The notes: a model not told the origin generated them from the letters alone. A stretch of 64,000 bases of DNA from Spodoptera frugiperda (GCF_023101765.2 NC_064225.1:310001-374000), one strand, 5' to 3'; shown: positions 1-10,481, counted from the first letter of the stretch. Translations and numbers: made by a program.

Positions 1-574
1 CTCAGAGGCCGCGAGTTCAATTGCTACTTATGTCATTGGTTATTTTTTTAAATTTCTTAATTTGTTTTTTGTTTTCGGGATTTCACACCTATAATTAGAA
101 ATTATAAACCCGGGTTTCCAGCTCGCTCTTTGTAATTTGAATAGAATCATTGATGAACGATGATGAATATTTAATATGACAATGTGGGCATTAAAAATAA
201 TAGCAGTTGCTTATAAAGACATTAATTAGATGCAGATTTTATTCGAGTAGGTATAACAATATTTCTTTTATGTTTCTATTTACGTGCTAAGATTAAATGG
301 GCAAACAAGCAGACGGATAACCCGACACAACCCCAGAGGAGTCACAGGTGCGTTGCCGAAGGTTTGAATGTCGTATCGTATATCGTATTTTTCGAGAGGG
401 GAAACATCCAATGACTGCTCCCGCCTTGTTCTTACTGAGTGAAAACCATCCTGTTCCTACTCCTACTTTGAGTCAGAGCCCGGCAACCCGCTGGATGGTC
501 CACAGATCTGTGTAGAGTACTAAATACCTAGGAAGTTAGCCTTCAAAAATCTCGTGCTGTTGAATATATGTAAA
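1..574. other. Non-coding, degraded repeats
   Basis: No gene is seen. At about 80-130 there is a minus-strand scrap of SINE-D (ataattagaaattataa). At about 393-512 there is a degenerate minus-strand SINE-C copy. The rest is unassigned AT-rich sequence. Confidence 0.5.
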
Positions 575-1265
575 TCTATATATATAAAACTCTTCCGTTA
601 CTGAGTGACTGACTGACTGACTGACAGACAACGCACAGTCGAAACTACTGATCTTAGACAGCTGAAATTTGGAATGTAGGTTCCTTGGGATATGTAAGGG
701 AGCACTAAGAAAGGATTTTTGGAAATTCAACCCCCAAGGGGGGGAAAAGGGGTAAAAACGTTTCTATGAAAAATGTTATTCCTTGGGCTTATAAACTTGA
801 AACTTGGTATGAACACGTACATAGGCAAGTAAATATGTTTGACATTATAATTTTTTTCAAACTACCCTCCAATCGTGATTTAGGGGGTGCGATTGGATGA
901 CTGATTTATTAACGCACAGCCGAAACCGCTCGGTATAGGAGTCTGAGATTTTGAACAGAGGTTCCTTTAGTAACATAAGTGAGCACTAAGAAGGGATTTT
1001 TGAAATGTCAACCCCCAAGGGGGGAAACGGGATAAACTGAGCCGGAGCTGCGGGAAAGTTCTAACGAGATACCGTGGCCCCGGAACGCAAAGGGCAACTG
1101 AAGGAACGAGGTGGGTTTTAGTCAGTAAAAGTCTGACACTCCCTTCCGTTCCACCCAGAGCGGGAGAAGATTTCAGCCTGTGGAAGAAAAAGCCCTGTCA
1201 AGATCATTAAAAAACGCTATATATAACCGAATTACACGTGGGCGAAGCCGCGGGCGGAAAGCTAG
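575..1265 (+). mobile_element. Non-autonomous Helitron
   Basis: The element begins TCTATATATATAAAACTC and ends CGGGCGGAAAGCTAG. It sits between a host A (574) and a host T (1266), as expected for Helitrons: 5' TC, 3' CTRR, A/T insertion, no target duplication. A GC-rich stretch that can fold precedes the CTAG end. There is no Rep/helicase reading frame. A sequence related to SINE-C lies inside at about 1038-1173. The ends are read directly; the class is from known Helitron rules. Confidence 0.7.
1038..1173 (+). repeat. SINE-C-related insert in Helitron
   Basis: It shares ccggagctgcgg and the block gtcagtaaaagtctgacact with SINE-C. The middle differs from other copies, so it is a diverged subfamily or a chimera. 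Confidence 0.5.
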
Positions 1266-1534
1266 TGATGTTATAATATATATCATAATAATAATGTAGT
1301 TATACATCGTGCATTTAAATGTGTATAATAATACCTAAACATCTTTTTAGGTTAGCAGACCAAGTGTCTGCTTTTTATTCCGATAACCGGTCAAATCCGC
1401 CGAATGAGAAATAAAAACAAAAACATTTAAATACGTAAACAGTGACTCCAACTCAAGCTATGACGTAAACTCACAAAATAAGAAGACGCAAGATAATTAT
1501 ATAGGTATAATAGCGAAAGTGTTTGGATACAAAG

Positions 1535-1580
1535 AATCAAATAATATACATACCTATATACGTATGTATATTATTTGATT
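1535..1580. repeat. 19-bp perfect hairpin
   Basis: Arms 1535-1553 and 1562-1580 are exact reverse complements around an 8-base loop. The stem is AT-rich (it includes aataatatacatac). It ends 6 bases before a second, longer palindrome. Confidence 0.8.
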
Positions 1581-1586
1581 ACCTAT

Positions 1587-1628
1587 AGAGGTTTCTCCGT
1601 ACGGTATATACCGTACGGAGAAACCTCT
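1587..1628. repeat. 42-bp perfect palindrome
   Basis: Bases 1587-1607 and 1608-1628 are exact reverse complements with no spacer, centred on cggtat|ataccg. A diverged relative of one arm and its flank (gtcataagaggtttc) occurs at about 27055, so this probably derives from a foldback transposon. Confidence 0.85.
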
Positions 1629-1656
1629 TATGACTTAATTCAAACCACATATTTGT

Positions 1657-1714
1657 TATCATCTTGCACTGCTCAGTGATCGACCATTCTGACACAATTG
1701 TAATAGCAGACTAA
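1657..1714 (+). repeat. MITE-F right arm, split by Harbinger
   Basis: This matches the right arm of MITE-F at 19134-19196 (gctcagtgatcgaccattc). It is cut at TAA (1712-1714) by the Harbinger element, and resumes after 5880 as taaggcccc. Confidence 0.75.
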
Positions 1715-2045
1715 CAGTCAGTTGCAGGAACGATCATTAAATTTTTAAAGTGACTTTAAATATTAATGAAGCTTTAAAGTGTTGCACAAAGAAGTATTTC
1801 TATCTCATTTTAATGCCGGATTGACTTTAATTAAAGAAACGTCAAATCGGGACTTTAGCCTATTTTAACCGACTTCTTTTACGTTGCACAAAACGTCATT
1901 AGCGCTAAAGGAGCATTAAATTGACAGTTTGGGGCTATAATTTTTAATGCCTAGTCAAACATCCATTAAACTTGTTATTAAACTCTCAATTCTTTTGTAA
2001 ATAGTGCTAGTAATATTTTTTTACTTTATTACAGTATTATTTATA

Positions 2046-2243
2046 ATGTCCCTTTCAAGCCTTTCATCTTTATCCGCTCCTTCCACGACGACGTCGTGTA
2101 CCAGATAGGATAAATTTATTTGAAAAACATGACGGAGAAGAGTTTCGTGTGAGATACAGGATTTCTAAAGCTTTACGCATTTGCGAGATACTAAATTTAG
2201 AAACTGAAACCCGAAGAAATAAAGCTATTGATGGCCTCACATA
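2046..2243 (+). pseudogene. Harbinger transposase N-terminal remnant
   Basis: From 2086 one frame reads RRRRVPDRINLFEKHDGEEF then RVRYRISK, and stops at TAG near 2242. This matches the N-terminal pattern of Harbinger transposases: basic run, DRIN, then an FRxRYRxSK block before the DDE domain. The nearest ATG (2046) is one base out of frame. No DDE catalytic domain is found in the rest of the element, so this copy is dead. Confidence 0.65.
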
Positions 2244-2402
2244 GTTATTGATACTAGTGGTCGCCTAGTGGTCAAAATTCGACCATATACGATTTAATTT
2301 ACAATACCACTTAACATACGTTCAAGGATAATTTTTATTTAACGAATTGCTATTCGTTTTGTAAAATTCAAATTAATATATTCCGGCGCATTATGAATAA
2401 CC

Positions 2403-3560
2403 AACCTCTTCATTTTTTTTTTTTTTTTTTTTTGTATCGCGATGGAAATCCTCATGGACTTCCCACGCCGTGGGGACGACGGAGGGGTGTGCCGGACTCT
2501 TACCGGCTAAAACCACCGCGGTGTTCCTCCACTGCCTGTGGCCGTGATCCGGGCTGCCCTCACGGATTCACCGCACCCGGCAGGCTTCGACCTACCGCTA
2601 TGTTTGCGGCAGGTCCCGCCACGTTAGCGGCCCTGGGAGGCTGCTTCCCTTCCTCGAGTGGCGCGCGTGGAACACTACGCTAACGCCTACTCTCGCCTAT
2701 ACAGCGGACGTCTGACTCCCCTAGTCAGTCGCCCGTAGGCCTTTCCTACGGAGGTCGTAGATCGGCTGCCGCCTCACGACGCTGACGATTGGCGCGTCTA
2801 CGGCGGGAGGGAAGAGATCTTGATTCCCTCTCCCTTTCAGCCGCTTCCTTTGCCAACATGACTTGTTCACAGAAGGAAGCGACTCCGTCCCATGCACTCT
2901 CACTGTCGACCATAGCTTGTATAACAGTCGACAGTGAGAGGTCTGTCCCGCCGAGTACTGCAATGAGTTCACGGCGCGGCTCTGCCCATGCAGAACATTC
3001 TTCGAGTGTATGCCGCGCCGTGTCCTCCAAACCACCATCGCAGTGATGACACACCGATGTCTGCTCCCGGCCTATGCGAAGCAAGTACTTTCCAAAGCAG
3101 CCATGTCCGGAAAGTACCTGTGTTAACCGGAAGGTTAGGACACCATGCCCTCTGCCGATCCACGCCTCCATGACGGGACTTACTGCCGCTATAATGGCGT
3201 GCCCTGCACTAGGTTGCGCAAGTCGTGTTTTCCACTCCGTTATTGTGTCACGACGGAGTTCAGTCCTTCGTGCCTCAAGAACTCGAGGTGGATATCGCTC
3301 GCCCCGGGCAGCCAGCTCCCCGCGCCACCTATATAGTGATGCGAGAGCCTTTGCTTCCAAGTCCCAGGGTGGGGATCCAGCTAGGAGGCTTGCAGCCTCG
3401 AAAGAGATCGTGCGGTAACCCCTTATCGCTCTGATGGCCATCGCTCGCTGCGAACTTCGTAGCAAAGCGACATTGGGCGCCGTCAGTCCATCCGCCCAAA
3501 CTGGTGACCCGTAAAGGGCCATTGACCGCACGATCCCCATGTATAACCACCGGCAAGATT
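2403..3560 (-). mobile_element. 5'-truncated R1-clade LINE fragment
   Basis: A poly(T) run at about 2411-2434 is the poly(A) tail of a minus-strand retroposon. The 3' UTR follows (2435-2745), then the C-terminal coding part up to about 3558. The element is cut off within the region after the reverse transcriptase catalytic core. Candidate flanking duplications (aacctctt at 2403, aacctcctt at 3561) are imperfect. It is inserted in the Harbinger transposon. Confidence 0.8.
2746..3558 (-). pseudogene. R1-type LINE ORF2 C-terminus
   Basis: About 265 residues are open. They start in the segment after the catalytic core (VRSMALYGSPVWAD) and include VLTFRLTQVLSGHGCFG. They end with a zinc knuckle of spacing C-x2-C-x9-H-x4-C (CHHCDGG then H and C) and a basic tail RRRRANRQRREAA. 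This layout is typical of R1/TRAS-type non-LTR retrotransposons. The endonuclease and the catalytic core are missing, so it cannot move by itself. It is not a host gene. GC content is far above the flanks. Confidence 0.85.
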
Positions 3561-3650
3561 AACCTCCTTCAATGAGAAACCTCTTTTCATTTCTTCTTCT
3601 TTTAATATCATCGCAATGTCTGTCAATTTGACGTTTTGTCAAATACGATA

Positions 3651-4395
3651 GGGGAAGGTGGGGGAATTAGGAACACTTAACTTAAAAGGCAAAAAAAAGT
3701 ATTTTCTCTTAAAAAAGGAATCAACTTTTATTAAAACTTAAAAACATTATTTATCTGTCTGCTTATAACGGAAAAAATATTTTTTCATTTCATGACACAT
3801 ATCACACACGTAACTTTTGCTGGTCTCTCTGGAAGTGCATTGCACATGTGCCCAAAGCTTTATCGTGGTCATGTAAATCTGATATTTGAACAGGTGGTGT
3901 CTGGTTCAGTCTGGCTGCAGCAACATCTCGCCTCATCTAAAAAAAAAATTGTATTGTAATAAAAATATAAAAACAAATTGTAAATATGAACGTTCCCAAT
4001 TACCCGCCACTCACCGTTCCTAATTACCGGCAGTCGATAATTTGAATAAAAATGGTCGCGACCTTCGATAGCATTATAAGTGAATCCTATAACACGTAAA
4101 ATTTTAAAACGGATTATCCATGAAATAAACTTACGAAATATGGTGTCATTGTACTCAAAAATATGACATTTGCATCTAATGTATGAAAACACAAAATTTA
4201 TAACAAAAATGCAATAAAAACATTTTGACTCACCGTGTCAAGATGCGTGCATCCTCCAGTTCCCACTGTCGCTTGCGCACTTAGGGGCGGGGGAAGCATA
4301 CCTCGAATAGCCGCGAGACGGGATACGGGGAGGGGAAGTGGAACTTATCAACGTGTTCCCAATTACCCGCCGTTCTCAATTACCCTACCTTCCCC
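3651..4395. mobile_element. Tc1/mariner-like MITE, 745 bp
   Basis: The left end GGGGAAGGTGGGGGAATTAG and the complement of the right end (GGGGAAGGTAGGGTAATTG) form an inverted repeat of about 25 bp. TA dinucleotides flank both ends (3649-3650, 4396-4397). The motif gttcccaattacccgc recurs inside (about 3996, 4354). It carries no recognisable protein. It is nested in the Harbinger element. Confidence 0.7.
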
Positions 4396-4806
4396 TACTA
4401 TGCATGGTAGTGTGTGTAATGTTTTATTTATTGATTTATTTATTTATTGATTATGAATGTACTTTATAAGCATTATTTATGAAAAATATTAGCGTTCTGC
4501 ACTTCTCCTACACATAAACTATAAGTGTACCAAATTTTATGCTCCTACGTCCGCGCAATTTTCGTCATATAGATGTTTGTGATTCTTCGCTGCTGGATCT
4601 ACCGAAGATCAGCTTCCTGCCAAACATAGGCCTTCCTTAGGTATTTCCATATCATGCTCGGGGAATAGGTGTATTAATAGATGTATATACCTTGTTCTTT
4701 ATAGAGACTGGATAAATGCTAAAGAAGTGTTAACTATTAAGTAGTTATTTTTAAGAATAAATAAAACGACTTATCTTGTTTTAAATTAATTTATTTTATT
4801 ATATAT

Positions 4807-4974
4807 TTATTTTACTAAAATACCAAGCCACCTGGGGGTAATTCGTACTTCCTCTGTGGGTGCAATATTATACCATTCTTTGGTTAATTCTTTGCTTAAA
4901 AAGTTAGTAAAAGGGCGATGCATACTGCCTGAACCAGCCTGTGTTGCATCAGATACCATGGTTAATGAATAATA
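4807..4974 (-). CDS. Possible terminal exon inside Harbinger
   Basis: Minus-strand frame, 50 residues from an internal ATG (4959) to TAA (4807): MVSDATQAGSGSMHRPFTNF and onward, ending in TPRWLGILVK. It is preceded by a good 3' splice site (aattttcag, exon start 4974) and followed by AATAAA-like signals at about 4790-4800. I do not recognise the domain. PIF/Harbinger elements usually carry a second gene for a Myb-like DNA-binding protein, often on the opposite strand, and this could be its last exon. That identity is inference. Confidence 0.35.
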   Translation of the reverse strand, partial: YYSLTMVSDATQAGSGSMHRPFTNFLSKELTKEWYNIAPTEEVRITPRWLGILVK

Positions 4975-5883
4975 CTGAAAATTCTTTCTACAAAAGGAAA
5001 ACTCGAGACGAGTCCAATTCTCAATTAATCACAACAATAACAAACACCTAGAAGCTACATTAAATCTTCTCTCTTACAAACGGTGTTACGATACCAATGA
5101 AAGATAATTCAACACCACATTAAAGCAATTGATAATATTTTTATCGTAAAAAATTAGGATTTTTCCTAAATACAGAGATGACAGAAACGCTCATGATGAC
5201 ATTATTGACAACTAGGGCTGGTCAATGGTCATCTAGGATTTTATTCCCGCGAACCAAAAAGGTTGATACCTATTTTAAATCGGAACACATTAATTGAATC
5301 GGTTCAGGGATATGAAGAAAATTTGATATTTATACGTATTCCACTATTAAGACACTTCAAAATACATTTAATAGTAGCTAATTAAAATAACACATATACC
5401 TAATCTATTAAATATAGAGATATTTAATAAAATACAAAATATAGATATAGGTATTACGTAAAAAATGTGATTAGCTCTGGAAAAACTCATAACTAAGTCT
5501 TAGTTTACAAGTAACTAAGTAGTAACAAATGGTATTGTATTGATTTTTATAGTGTCTTTTAACTACATGAAATAAATCGAGTCACGATCGATAAATCGTC
5601 ATTTTAAAAAATCGGTTTCTTTCGAAGCGGGATTCGCATCCTTCCATCCTTAATGACAATTTACATTCAATCAGTTCCACAGAGTATACAAATACTACGT
5701 AATCAGTTCATTCAAAATATGTGTTTTAACTTGCAACACTTTTTAATGTCTTCTTTAGTTAAAGTCCCATTAAAGGGACCCGCAACAGTTTTGTGCAACG
5801 TCTTTAAATTTAATGGAATATTAGCGATAATGACGGATTAACTAATGTCGATTTTAAAGACAGTTTTGTGCAACTGACTGTAA

Positions 5884-6259
5884 GGCCCCAGTAGGTAATC
5901 CAAAAAGTGCATTATTCTCTTTGAGATAATTTGGAAACTCTTTTCTTAAATACGGCATTATAACATTCCTAAACAACCAACAATATTACACCTCTTCTGT
6001 GGTCAAGGTAAATGGAGCTGTTCACACAGAATTGAATACTTTATTTGTTTATTTTGTTTGAAAACATAATATAGTAGTGAAATCTTAAGTTGAATCATGA
6101 TTCTGTGGACGAGTACTACTTATAATTTCATGTAAATCATATGAGTGATCTGCGTACTGTATACTATGTAAAACGATACTATAGAACTTACTAACAAACC
6201 AGGCAAACTCCGTTTTCCTACTTTTCTCTTGCATTTTTCCCGAATTTTAATAAACCTAA
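5884..6259. other. Non-coding, one diverged repeat
   Basis: The end of MITE-F (to about 5890) is followed by AT-rich DNA. The segment 6080-6180 (gtggacgagtactacttat) is related to 27010-27090, a low-copy repeat. No gene is seen. Confidence 0.45.
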
Positions 6260-6545
6260 ACCTCACAGTTCCTGAGGCCTTTCCAACAAATAGAAAACCG
6301 TGGAAATCGGTTCGTGCATTCTGGAGTTATAACGTCAGGAAGGAAAACCCGACTTATTTTTATGCGAGTGATGTAATGATTTCTTTTCCGAATGTAGGGT
6401 TTCATGTATCTTATGTATGGGAAAAATTCATAATTTCGTTCCATGAAAACGTGAGAAAAAAAACCCTTCCCGTATCGTTTCTTATGTTATCTAGAAACCT
6501 TGCACTTGATATGAATACCCCATTTTTGTTACACCGTGTATAGAT
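6260..6545 (+). repeat. Right half of tacaSggtgtaaca element
   Basis: It shares the block ggaaatcggttcgtgcattc and the terminal gttacaccgtgta with 25540-25673 and 35680-35905. The open frame through it is a by-product of the repeat and looks like no known protein. Confidence 0.6.
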
Positions 6546-6930
6546 AGTAGGTACGTGTATATATGCTCGCTATGTTTACTGTCTATCAGCTTCAGCTCAT
6601 GAAGTCACACTGCACCGCCACGCCACGTGGCTCTCGTTCACACAATATATATTTAGACACTCTCACTGTTTATCCCTACATACATACACACATATATATG
6701 TATATAACTATGTTGACACGTTTACGACATTCTCTGCCAACACGTGGCCGGGTAATGATAAAGATTTTTACTCATCAGTCTTCTAATTATCAACAGTAAT
6801 GTACCATGTGTCTAGGTTCAGTCTCTATTAGAGCAACTGTGCACGGTTTTGGGTGTACAGTGGAGGACAGATCCGCTTGATCATTTTGAAATTTTATTGC
6901 TTGAACCCAAAAAAACTTTAACACGTTGAC
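6546..6930. other. Non-coding, nothing identified
   Basis: No gene-like codon pattern is seen. Short ta/ca-rich runs (6680-6710) and two cacgtgg motifs (6624, 6742) are the only points of note. Confidence 0.4.
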
Positions 6931-6936
6931 TGTCCG

Positions 6937-6996
6937 TGCATTACATGTAATGCAATGTTGATCTGGCTGTGACGTCCGTGCATTATATATAATGCA
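6937..6996. repeat. Tandem pair of 18-bp palindromes
   Basis: TGCATTACATGTAATGCA (6937-6954) and TGCATTATATATAATGCA (6979-6996) are each perfect palindromes. Both are preceded by gtccg, and they are spaced 42 bp start to start. This resembles doubled binding sites near a transposon end. Confidence 0.7.
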
Positions 6997-7148
6997 TTAG
7001 TCAGTGGCAACTGAACTGCCTTTACTGCGCTGGACGTGTGAGCTAGAAATTTATTTTTCTAGGGACGTATGAACAATTGAAAATTGATATTTTTTTAATC
7101 AGTAGAACATTTTAAGTATCCTCATTGGACATACCACTAGATTATCCA

Positions 7149-7371
7149 TAATTCTAAAAAAAATACATCGCGTTGGGGGACCGCTCCTAATTATTTCTTA
7201 CTTCTCTACGATTTTTTCATAAGTATCACATGCTTGGTGTTAACATTAAAGTAAATTGATGTTTAAGTACTTAACTATAACGCAGAAAATAGAAATATAG
7301 CGGCGCGGGCGGCGGTGTGCAGTCCGTATTCATGCGGTCCCCCAACGCGACGTATTTTTTTTTTAGAATTA
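7149..7371. mobile_element. Foldback MITE, ~36-bp inverted ends
   Basis: The left arm at 7149-7184 (including cgcgttgggggaccgc) and the right arm at 7334-7371 (gcggtcccccaacgcg) pair almost throughout. About 150 bp lie between them with no coding potential. Confidence 0.7.
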
Positions 7372-7439
7372 TTAGTACATTCTTAGGTACTTTAAGATTA
7401 GGTTTCTTTTATTATTTTTTACTTTTTAAAGGGAAATTA

Positions 7440-8078
7440 AGTTTTTGTGTCGGGGGTTTTTAAATTTTTAATTTAATTTTTTATTTTATACTTTTTATAG
7501 GTAGGTTAGGTTAAGTTAGGCTTAGTATATTACATATACGTACTATAATTTCAATTCTTGTTAAGGTAAAGATTACAATCAAGGTCAAGTTCGTTGATTT
7601 TTTTTTTACTTATTAATTACTAGTTTTTATTTCTATAAGTAGGCTAAAGATTACATTGGTACAGGTTTTATACTTTTGTATTTTATAAAATATTTAATTG
7701 AATTTTTAAATTTTTTATTAATTTTTTATTATTTTTTTATTTTTAATTTATTTTTTTATTTTTCTTAATACGAAAAAATTATATCTTTCAATATTTTCTT
7801 TCATTGCGGTTTCATTTGAGACCCCATCCCAGTATATTTGCAGACCTTCGGTTAATCTCCCGCTTACGTTACTTTCACCACCCATAACTTTAAAACGGCT
7901 CAACCGATTTTCATCAAACATGTCTAAAAACACTCGCAGATAAGCCCCCTTTAATACGAAAAAAACCAAATTGAAATCACTGCATCCGTTCGGGAGTTAT
8001 GATGCCACAGACAGACAGACAGACAGACAGACACGTCAAACTTATAACACCCCTCTTTTTGCGTCGGGGGTTAAAAAT
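7440..8078. repeat. Retroposon tails with (CAGA)n tract
   Basis: Two copies of a terminal motif (gtgtcgggggttttta at 7446, gcgtcgggggttaaaa at 8062) bracket AT-rich sequence. A conserved block has aaccgattttcatcaaaca at about 7897-7915, and an acagacag microsatellite lies at 7998-8033. The arrangement looks like two stacked 3' ends of one retroposon family. The family is unidentified. Confidence 0.45.
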
Positions 8079-8149
8079 AGATGGGACAGTTAACGTATTA
8101 AGTCATGTCTCATAAATGTCTCGTTTAATAGAAAAGCAATTTATTAATC

Positions 8150-8335
8150 CCTCAGTCAGTGGTGTGTTTGATATTGTTCGGCTACCTGCGCTGTCACCAG
8201 CACCGCCCACTACACCACTCCATTCGTCAGTTCAAGATCATGGGGCAGGGCTAGAGAGCGGATCTTATCAGGTGTAAGCAAACAATAATAAATTAGTAGT
8301 GTTCAGGCGCATGTGACCACCATTGTACCTCTAGC
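8150..8335. repeat. Repeat G, copy 1
   Basis: It shares cggatcttatca, then agcaaaca and catgtgaccaccattgta, with copy 2 at 20368-20525. No coding potential; class unknown. Confidence 0.55.
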
Positions 8336-8399
8336 TAGGATTAATTTTATTATATCAAGTTGCTTGGAATGAAGTGAAGAAGAGCTTGTGTGAACAAAT

Positions 8400-8877
8400 G
8401 TGCTGTCGGCGTTTTGGGGGTTTGGTATTTAACGATTGTTGAGGAATCGGGGATTGGGAAGATTGGGCCGGGTCGACCGGAGTGATACCTCGGCCTCACA
8501 GAAAACCGACATGAAACAACGCTTGCGTTGTGTTCCGTTGTGTGAGTGAGGTTACCGGAGGCCCAATTCCTCCCTTCCCAATCTTCCCAATCCCCGATTC
8601 CCGAACAACAACCCTTAAATTCCTTACCTCCAAAAGCCGGCAACGCACTTGTAACGCCTCTGGTGTTTCAAGTGTCCATGGGCGGCGGCGATTGCTTACC
8701 ATCAGGTGATACGTCTCCTCGTTTACCCGGCGTGATTCATAAAAAAAATCTCCAGTAACCCCACTCACTCAACGTAACAAAACGCAAGCGAAGTTTCACG
8801 TCGGTTTTCTGTAAGACTGTGGCCCATCTCTGGCCCATTTGTGCCGAAGCATGGCTCTCCCACACTTAAAACAGGCT
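8400..8877. repeat. RepA, head-to-head and tail-to-tail pieces
   Basis: Three RepA pieces abut: minus 8400-8465, plus 8466-8752 (ending catcaggtgatacgtctcc) and minus 8753-8877 (ending agcatggctctcccacactt). The plus piece keeps the full 3' tail. This is the best place to see RepA pieces in both orientations side by side. Confidence 0.65.
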
Positions 8878-10308
8878 GTAGCCGACAATGAAAAATCGTT
8901 CTGGTCATTATACCACTCATCACTTAAAGTCTAGTAGTTAAATTCTGTGTAAAACAACTTTAAAATACTAAGAAACGGAGCCCAGAAGCAAGAACCACGA
9001 CAAAAACGTGTTTATATAGTGTACATATGTGTAAACGTTGAACATAATATATCTCAAGCAATATGACGTCATAGAACAATGCCTACGTAATAATAAATAA
9101 AAAAAATTAAGAAAAAAAACTGTGGTGACCGTAAATCAATCAAATCATTGTTAATATTATATTAAGAGCTCGCATATGAAGCTACTCTAACCGAAAACCT
9201 ACAATAGACTTCCAACTTTAATTTAAAGTGATAAGGTACAAAATCGATTAAAGAAATTGCATAGATTGAGGTAGGTTGATATGCTGTTCGGTTTACTTAT
9301 GGTAATAGAATAATGACGTGTACTGTGACATTGACCATGTATTTATCTTAGTGAAGTAGGAACACAGATTGCACATCGAGCTACACATAACCAGTTTATC
9401 TTGGTCTGGCATTTGTATGACTCTTCCTGATATGCGACGGTCAGTTTATACTGGTTGTGGCTTGATGTGACGCTGTGTATACTGTATGGCTACAAATCAT
9501 CTTAAGTATTCGGTCCTTAGCGTTCGTCTCTTGTCTACGTGTGTCCCACCATGTGTCACGATGATTCACGTCCCCACCTATTAGCGGGAGAGAATATTTT
9601 AATCCTTTTTGGCTCAGTACTATTGTATGATAGATACTCATATAATGTTTTCATGGTTAAGGCATAATTGGGATGATGACGGGGTATGACAAATTAAAAA
9701 TCTATTTAGTCTGTCTGTTAGGTAATGAAAAAATATTAGACAACTAATTTTTTGTCATATAAAAAACAATACCTAGATATAACGAATCAGTTTAGGTGTG
9801 AGAGGAAATACGTCATTTATATATTTATATATACATTATATATTTATATTTATATATACGAATAAAATGTGATTTCTACGTAAGAAGTGACGTCACGTGA
9901 TATTTTAAATCGATATATCTTCGAAAGTATTTGTTTGCGTAGGAAAATACAAAATACGTATTATGTATAATTGATGAAAAATATAGCTCAAAAAAAGTAA
10001 GTGTGACATTAAATATTACCTAATTACCCAGAAGGTATAAAACAATTCAAGCCAAATATCTATACATATATGTAACTTCAACCAAAAACTGCAAACAGTT
10101 TTTATTTTAAAAACTATTCAACAGTTATCCAATACACATGGCCCGTACAAATTTAAACACAAGTAAAAACATTAAATAGATATGTATAAGTAAAAACAAC
10201 GACTTGCAACCTTGCACTGCATCTAAAAATACCCAAAAAAACTATAACCTAGGAACTCATCGCCTAAACCGCAAATGTATACAAGTAATACATAAAAATA
10301 ATGCATTC
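8878..10308. other. Non-coding AT-rich stretch
   Basis: No gene is seen. 9374-9470 (acatcgagctacacataacc, then ccagtttat and acggtcagtttatactgg) is a foldback related to 29885-29995. 9815-9865 is a simple TA/TTTATA tract. Confidence 0.45.
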
Positions 10309-10480
10309 GTTACGCCTTTTATCTCCGAAGGGATAGGCAGAGGTGCACATTACCAATGTACACCCATTACGACATACAATACGATTCCAGACTTCGTGCT
10401 ACTACAGAGAAATTCTTGAAAAACCGAAAAAAGCCCAGTTATACTTATTGCCCGACCCGGGAATCGAACCCGAGACAGAG
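10309..10480 (-). repeat. SINE-B copy
   Basis: Minus-strand copy with tail tacgccttttatctccgaag and head complement gggaatcgaacccgaga, that is, a tRNA-like B box. The head is cut where it meets the next repeat. Confidence 0.7.
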
Positions 10481-10481
10481 T

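Larger units (their letters stand above)
1715..5880 (+). mobile_element. PIF/Harbinger DNA transposon, 4.17 kb
   Basis: A 12-bp inverted repeat (CAGTCAGTTGCA at 1715-1726, its complement at 5869-5880) is flanked by TAA on both sides (1712-1714 and 5881-5883). A 3-bp TAA/TTA duplication is the hallmark of PIF/Harbinger. Subterminal gttgcacaaa motifs recur near both ends (about 1783, 1884, 5790, 5866). Inside are a broken transposase start (+), a possible small terminal exon (-), an R1-type LINE fragment and a mariner-like MITE. The empty target site is visible in two other MITE-F copies, which confirms the borders. The copy is not intact. Confidence 0.85.

Noticed and set aside
2393..2683. Plus-strand open frame of 96 codons
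   Set aside because: It lies over the poly(T) and 3' UTR of the minus-strand R1-type LINE and resembles no protein.
3869..4192. Minus-strand open frame of 107 codons
   Set aside because: Inside the 745-bp MITE; biased composition and no family pattern.
6229..6543. Plus-strand open frame of 104 codons
   Set aside because: The same sequence is a repeat (25540, 35680) where the frame is broken.
7499..7525. Telomere-like TTAGG motifs
   Set aside because: Only about three imperfect units, in an AT-rich repeat; too short for an interstitial telomere.
9815..9865. Possible origin or matrix site in TA-rich tract
   Set aside because: Simple TTTATA repeat with no other supporting feature.
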